This document shows positions 1 to 5,511 of a stretch of DNA of 5,511 nt, piece by piece; within the stretch, counting starts at the first letter, position 1; every line of letters begins with the position of its first letter. The stretch covers positions 1-5,511 of the forward strand of contig JAEWCA010000184.1 in the NCBI GenBank assembly GCA_023390875.1. Direction: 5' to 3'. The notes beneath the pieces were generated by a model. The model had not been told where the DNA came from. It ran no database searches and saw nothing but the letters and a program-made list of their open reading frames with translations. The DNA comes from Actinomycetes bacterium (GTDB lineage Bacteria > Actinomycetota > Actinomycetes > Actinomycetales > Cellulomonadaceae). The position numbers and the translations under genes are program-made.

Positions 1-1224
1 CCCGTGCGCAGCGCGCAGGACGCGCTCGCCACGCTCTCGGGCGTGCTCGGCGCCGGGGCGCAGGCGGCCGCGCTGGTGCCGTCGATGCTCGGGGCCGACG
101 GCCCGCGCACCTACCTCGTCGTCGCGCTCAACTCCGCCGAGCTGCGCAGCGCGGGCGGCATCGTCGGCAGTCTCGTCCTGGTGCACGCGGACGACGGCCT
201 GCTGTCGGTCGGCACGCAGCTCTCGACGAACGACCTGCGGGCGCTGCCCGAGCCGGTGCTCCCGCTCACGGACGCCGAGCTGACGATCGCCGGGCCGGGG
301 CTCGGCAAGAACGTCCAGAACGCCGTCCAGACGCCCGACTTCCCGCGGTCCGCCGCGCTGCTGGCCGCCCGGTGGAAGCTCAGCGTCGGCGACGACGTCG
401 ACGGCGTCATCGCGACGGACCCGGTGGCCGTCGCCGGCCTGCTGAAGGTGCTCGGACCGGTGACGGTGCCCGACGGGGGAGGGGGCACGAAGCTCACCGC
501 CGACTCCATGATCCCGACGGTCCTGCGCGACTCGTACCTCCGCTTCCCCGACGCACTCGACGGCGACCGCTTCTTCACGTCGGTCGCCGCGACGATCTTC
601 GGCCGGCTCACGACGACGTCCGCCGACCCGCTGCAGCTCGCGCAGGCCGCGGCGGCGCAGGGGCAGGACGGCCGGATCCGCATCTGGTCCGCGCACCCCG
701 ACGAGCAGGAGCGGCTGGCCGCCACGACCCTCGGTGCGGCGTTCCTGTCCGGCGACCACGGCGACGCGACGGGCGTGTTCCTCAACGACGCGACGATGGG
801 CAAGGTCGACTACTACCTGACCAGCACCGTGACCGTCGAGGACCTCCGGTGCGCGGGCGCCGACCCGACCGCGACGGTGCGCCTGGACCTGTCCTACGAC
901 CCGCCCGCCGACATCATGTCCGCGCCGCCGTACGTGCTGGGCCACTCGACGTCCGTGACGCCGGGCTGGGCGGGCTCGACGGTGTCGGTGTACGCGCCCG
1001 TCGGGGCGGAGCTCGGAGCGGTCCGGCTCGACGACGGCTACGTCTCGGGCGCCACCGCGCAGACCGACGGGCGTGCCGTCGACGTGGTCCGGTCGGTCCT
1101 GGCGCCCGGCGCGCACCAGACGTTCCGGTTCGACGTCCCCGTGCGGGACGGCCGGGTCGACGTCTGGACCACCCCGACGGTGTCGTCGCCGGGGTTCGTC
1201 ACCGCGTCCTGCCCCGCCCCCTGA
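1..1224 (+). CDS. DUF4012 family envelope protein, 5'-truncated by window edge
   Basis: The reading frame is open from base 1 and stops with TGA at 1222-1224, so about 407 residues of the C-terminal part are present and the true start lies upstream. The GTG at 4 is in frame but has no visible ribosome site and is probably an internal valine. The stretch GPRTYLVVALNSAELRSAGG (about residues 33-52 counted from that GTG) is the typical DUF4012 core, and the later pieces TPDFPRSAALLAARW and VDGVIATDPVAVAGLLKVLGPV match the same family. Known members carry an N-terminal membrane anchor, face the outside and often lie in surface-polysaccharide clusters; their biochemical role is unknown. Two cysteines (in LRCAG and near the C-terminus in TASCPAP) could form a disulfide closing the last domain, which is inference. 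No membrane segment lies in the visible part. Family call is firm; function is not. Confidence 0.85.
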   Translation, partial: PVRSAQDALATLSGVLGAGAQAAALVPSMLGADGPRTYLVVALNSAELRSAGGIVGSLVLVHADDGLLSVGTQLSTNDLRALPEPVLPLTDAELTIAGPGLGKNVQNAVQTPDFPRSAALLAARWKLSVGDDVDGVIATDPVAVAGLLKVLGPVTVPDGGGGTKLTADSMIPTVLRDSYLRFPDALDGDRFFTSVAATIFGRLTTTSADPLQLAQAAAAQGQDGRIRIWSAHPDEQERLAATTLGAAFLSGDHGDATGVFLNDATMGKVDYYLTSTVTVEDLRCAGADPTATVRLDLSYDPPADIMSAPPYVLGHSTSVTPGWAGSTVSVYAPVGAELGAVRLDDGYVSGATAQTDGRAVDVVRSVLAPGAHQTFRFDVPVRDGRVDVWTTPTVSSPGFVTASCPAP

Positions 1225-1252
1225 CGAACCCACGGGCACGGCACACGGAACG

Positions 1253-1280
1253 TCACCCGCGCCGCGTCCGAAATCACCCG
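1253..1280 (+). promoter_or_regulatory. TCACCCG direct repeat, 21-bp period, upstream of the surface-protein gene
   Basis: The heptamer TCACCCG occurs at 1253-1259 and again at 1274-1280, exactly 21 bp apart, which is two helical turns and would place both on the same face of the DNA. It lies about 85-110 bp before the ATG at 1363, in the 138-bp gap after the DUF4012 gene. No clear -10 (TANNNT) or terminator hairpin was found in this gap. A two-site regulator target is possible but unproven; chance repeats are common in GC-rich DNA. Confidence 0.25.
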
Positions 1281-1362
1281 TTCTGCCCCTGTCTGCCGCG
1301 GCTGCCGCACGGGACGATGAGGGCAAATCGGTCAGCACTGGTCCTCCGCAGGGGGTTTCGTC

Positions 1363-2082
1363 ATGAGCAAGATCCTGAGGGCGTGCGTCATCGCGGCGCT
1401 CGCGGCCGGCGTCGCGCTCGGTGCACCCGGGGTCGCGCTCGCGGCCGACGGGCCCACCCCCTCCGCGTCGGCCTCGCCGACCTCGACCGCGCCGGCGGGC
1501 GGGGAGTTCGGCTGCCTGGGTGCCACGGACGACTACGGCGTCCCCCTGCCCTGCGAGCTGCACGTCACGTTGCTGACGCCGGTGTGCGACAACGAGGTGC
1601 CGAAGCTCCGCTACGCGGTCGAGGCGGTCGGCTCGCCCAACACCACCGTGACCATCACGTGGATCAACCCGAGCGGCCCGGACGTGGTCCAGTCGGGGCT
1701 GCCGCTCACCGGCACGGTCCTGTGGCCGGGCGCGGTGGTCGGTCCTGACGGCCGAGGCGTCGACTGGCCGGGCTGGACCGAGCTCCCGGACGGCACGTGG
1801 GTCCAGGGCGACGAGTTCGACTGGGTGCGCCCGTCGGTGCAGGTGCTGTTCCAGGTGAACCCCGAGGCCACGATGTCGGTCGCGTACCCGCCGTCGAGCC
1901 CCAACTGCAACACGAACCCGCCGGGTGGCGAGGTGCTGTCGGCCACGCCGACCGGATCCGAGGTCCTGTCCGCGACCGGGAGCAACTCGGCCCCGCTGCT
2001 CGTCGGCGCCGTCGCCCTCGTCGTCGTCGGTGGCCTCACGGTCGCCTTCGTCGCCCGCCGTCGTCGGGCGCACTCCGCCTGA
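1363..2082 (+). CDS. Secreted surface protein with C-terminal LSATG sorting-like signal
   Basis: A 239-residue protein. The ATG start is supported by an AGGGGG ribosome site at 1350-1355, 7 bases upstream. Residues 1-27 form a signal peptide (MSKILR, then an Ala/Val/Leu core, with ALA before the likely cleavage at A27/A28). A Ser/Pro/Thr-rich linker follows (about 32-45), then a globular region (about 47-182) with four cysteines at 51, 64, 75 and 182 that could make two disulfides. It contains the stretch TVTITWINPSG, suggestive of a beta-sandwich. The end has the layout of a cell-wall sorting signal: LSATG at 202-206, a hydrophobic segment at about 210-230, then ARRRRAHSA. LSATG deviates from LPXTG and is nearer the LAXTG-type signals used by class E sortases in high-GC actinobacteria; it could equally be a simple membrane anchor. 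No sortase gene is in the window. The ligand or role is unknown. It converges on serC with a shared terminator hairpin. Confidence 0.85.
   Translation: MSKILRACVIAALAAGVALGAPGVALAADGPTPSASASPTSTAPAGGEFGCLGATDDYGVPLPCELHVTLLTPVCDNEVPKLRYAVEAVGSPNTTVTITWINPSGPDVVQSGLPLTGTVLWPGAVVGPDGRGVDWPGWTELPDGTWVQGDEFDWVRPSVQVLFQVNPEATMSVAYPPSSPNCNTNPPGGEVLSATPTGSEVLSATGSNSAPLLVGAVALVVVGGLTVAFVARRRRAHSA
1924..1977 (+). repeat. Duplicated octapeptide core of the sorting signal (GGEVLSAT / GSEVLSAT)
   Basis: Residues 188-195 read GGEVLSAT and residues 198-205 read GSEVLSAT, a 30-bp period. Only the second copy is followed by G (LSATG) and by the hydrophobic segment; the first is followed by PTG. The two copies match at 17 of 24 bases, and within EVLSAT every difference is at a synonymous third position, so the peptide is kept while the DNA has drifted, or the repeat is convergent. 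Confidence 0.6.
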
Positions 2083-2093
2083 CCCCAGCCGCC

Positions 2094-2128
2094 CGACGCC
2101 CGCCCCGTGGTCCCGGGGGGGGGCGTCG
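2094..2128. terminator. Hairpin terminator between convergent genes
   Basis: CGACGCCC at 2094-2101 pairs with GGGCGTCG at 2121-2128. After a G-G mismatch, CCCC at 2103-2106 can pair with four bases of the G run, leaving a loop of about 9 bases. The hairpin starts 12 bases after the stop of the surface-protein gene and ends 21 bases after the stop of serC on the other strand, so it can serve both. There is no U tract on either side, as is usual in high-GC actinobacteria. The right arm contains nine consecutive Gs (2115-2123), a likely spot for sequencing error or slippage. Confidence 0.6.
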
Positions 2129-2149
2129 TCGTACCGGGCCGGGCGCGGC

Positions 2150-4653
<2,504 letters not shown>

Positions 4654-4669
4654 ACAGGAGAGGCACCAC

Positions 4670-5446
4670 GTGACCGTGAGCACCACTCGCGCCCGCCATC
4701 GCGCAGCGCGTCGACCGTCGACGCCCCTGACCGAGCTCGCCTCGGCCGCGTCGGAGCAGATGGGGACCGTCGGCCGTCGTACCGCCGTCGTCGCCGCTTC
4801 GTCGGGCCTCGTCGTGACGATGCTGAGCGCGCCCGCCGGCGCCACCGCGCACTCCGACGAGGCGGCCGGTTCCCTCAACGCCGTGGACACCGCCGCGCTG
4901 ACGGCCTCGGCCCGCGCCGCGCTGAACACGTCGCCCGTCGTCACGTCCCCGGCCGAGGCCGCGTGGACGTTCGACGCCCCGGCCGTCACCGCCGTCAAGC
5001 CCGCGCCGGTCGTCAAGCAGACGCGTGCGGCCACCGCCGCCTCGCGCAGCACGGCCCGCACCGCGACGGCCGCGCCCGCCGTGGCGAACAACCCGATCCC
5101 GCAGTCGGTCTCCGGCAACGCGGTGCTCGAGATCGCGGCCCGCTACGTCGGCACGCCGTACGTCTCGGGTGGCACCAGCCCCGAGATCGGCTTCGACTGC
5201 TCGGGCTTCGTCTCGTACGTGTACGCGCAGCTGGGCATCTCGCTGCCGCGCACGTCGTCCGGCATCAAGGCCGCGGGCACGGTCATCTCCCGCGAGGACG
5301 CCCAGCCGGGCGACCTCATCTGGAGCCCCGGCCACATCTCGATCTACGCGGGCGGCAACGAGCAGATCGACTCGCCCCGCCCGGGCAAGACGGTCCAGTT
5401 CCGTGCCATCTGGCAGAGCGCGCCGGTCTTCATCCGCATCGGCTGA
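4670..5446 (+). CDS. Exported NlpC/P60 (C40) peptidoglycan peptidase
   Basis: A 258-residue cell-wall enzyme; C40 peptidases cut peptide stems of peptidoglycan, usually between D-Glu and the diamino acid. GTG 4670 is chosen because AGGAGAGG (4656-4663) lies 6 bases upstream; the open frame begins at GTG 4586, but that codon is inside the riboswitch. GTG 4676 is a less well-spaced alternative. The N-terminus is long and basic (about 1-37, with an RR pair at 36-37), then a hydrophobic segment (about 38-56) and likely cleavage after AGATA (residue 60). RR might suggest Tat export, but the motif is weak. An Ala/Thr/Pro-rich linker spans about 61-145. The catalytic domain (about 150-258) has the nucleophile C177 in FDCSGFVSYVYAQLGISLPRTSS, H222 in SPGHISIYAGG and D234 at the third catalytic position in EQIDSPRPG. 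No LysM, SH3 or coiled-coil domain is present, so wall targeting is not explained. It is controlled by the c-di-AMP riboswitch in its leader. Confidence 0.95.
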   Translation: MTVSTTRARHRAARRPSTPLTELASAASEQMGTVGRRTAVVAASSGLVVTMLSAPAGATAHSDEAAGSLNAVDTAALTASARAALNTSPVVTSPAEAAWTFDAPAVTAVKPAPVVKQTRAATAASRSTARTATAAPAVANNPIPQSVSGNAVLEIAARYVGTPYVSGGTSPEIGFDCSGFVSYVYAQLGISLPRTSSGIKAAGTVISREDAQPGDLIWSPGHISIYAGGNEQIDSPRPGKTVQFRAIWQSAPVFIRIG

Positions 5447-5511
5447 CCTTCCGCCGTCCGGCGCCCCCTGCAGCCGGTCGGCCGACCTCGAGGCCCCGAC
5501 GACGTCGCCGT
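5447..5511. other. Short downstream tail, no gene seen
   Basis: The 65 bases after the peptidase stop codon hold a perfect 12-bp palindrome GGTCGGCCGACC (5476-5487). As a hairpin it would have only a 4-bp stem around GGCC, so I do not call it a terminator. The window ends before the next feature. Confidence 0.3.

Noticed and set aside
1311..1320. GACGATGA as a FliA/WhiG-type -10 for the surface-protein gene
   Set aside because: It partly resembles GCCGATAA, but no TAAA-like -35 lies at the required distance.
1699..1713. LPLTG at residues 113-117 of the surface protein, a formal LPXTG match
   Set aside because: It lies in the middle of the globular region with no hydrophobic segment or basic tail behind it, so it cannot act as a sorting signal.
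372..1748. Long Arg/Gly-rich plus-strand frame over the DUF4012 and surface-protein genes
   Set aside because: Its composition is that of an out-of-frame reading, it has no family motif, and it spans two recognised genes and their intergenic gap.
5476..5487. Palindrome GGTCGGCCGACC as terminator of the peptidase gene
   Set aside because: It gives only a 4-bp stem once a loop is allowed, with no T run, so it is not convincing.

Overview
The window is high-GC DNA with strong G/C third-position bias, GTG starts at three of the four genes whose start is visible, an actinobacterial-type SerC, an IdeR-type iron regulator and a ydaO-class riboswitch ahead of a C40 cell-wall peptidase. All of this points to an actinobacterium. 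The protein sequences feel closest to Micrococcales such as Cellulomonas, which is an inference from memory and not a database result.

Layout, left to right: (1) 1-1224 (+), the C-terminal part of a DUF4012 protein, cut by the window edge. (2) 1225-1362, an intergenic stretch with a TCACCCG direct repeat spaced 21 bp. (3) 1363-2082 (+), a small secreted surface protein with an LSATG sorting-like signal, a C-terminal membrane segment and an Arg-rich tail. (4) A strong hairpin at 2094-2128 between convergent genes. (5) 2150-3295 (-), serC, probably transcribed as a leaderless mRNA. (6) A short divergent promoter region, 3296-3409, rich in dyad symmetry. (7) 3410-4111 (+), a complete IdeR/DtxR-type metalloregulator, followed by a stem-loop at 4133-4161. 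(8) A long non-coding leader region, 4162-4669, with a candidate promoter, a hairpin and a c-di-AMP (ydaO/yuaA) riboswitch. (9) 4670-5446 (+), an exported NlpC/P60 (C40) peptidase under that riboswitch.

The genes do not form one pathway. Two are cell-envelope genes on the left (DUF4012, anchored surface protein), two are a divergent pair for serine biosynthesis and iron-dependent regulation, and one is a riboswitch-controlled muralytic enzyme. The most informative element is the c-di-AMP riboswitch plus peptidase pair, which links second-messenger level to wall remodelling. That arrangement is known in other actinobacteria. I did not find a convincing undescribed system; the less explained items are the dyads at 3311-3340, a CCTCCT-loop hairpin in the peptidase leader, the GTGACG-rich stretch at 4206-4334 and the duplicated sorting-signal core.
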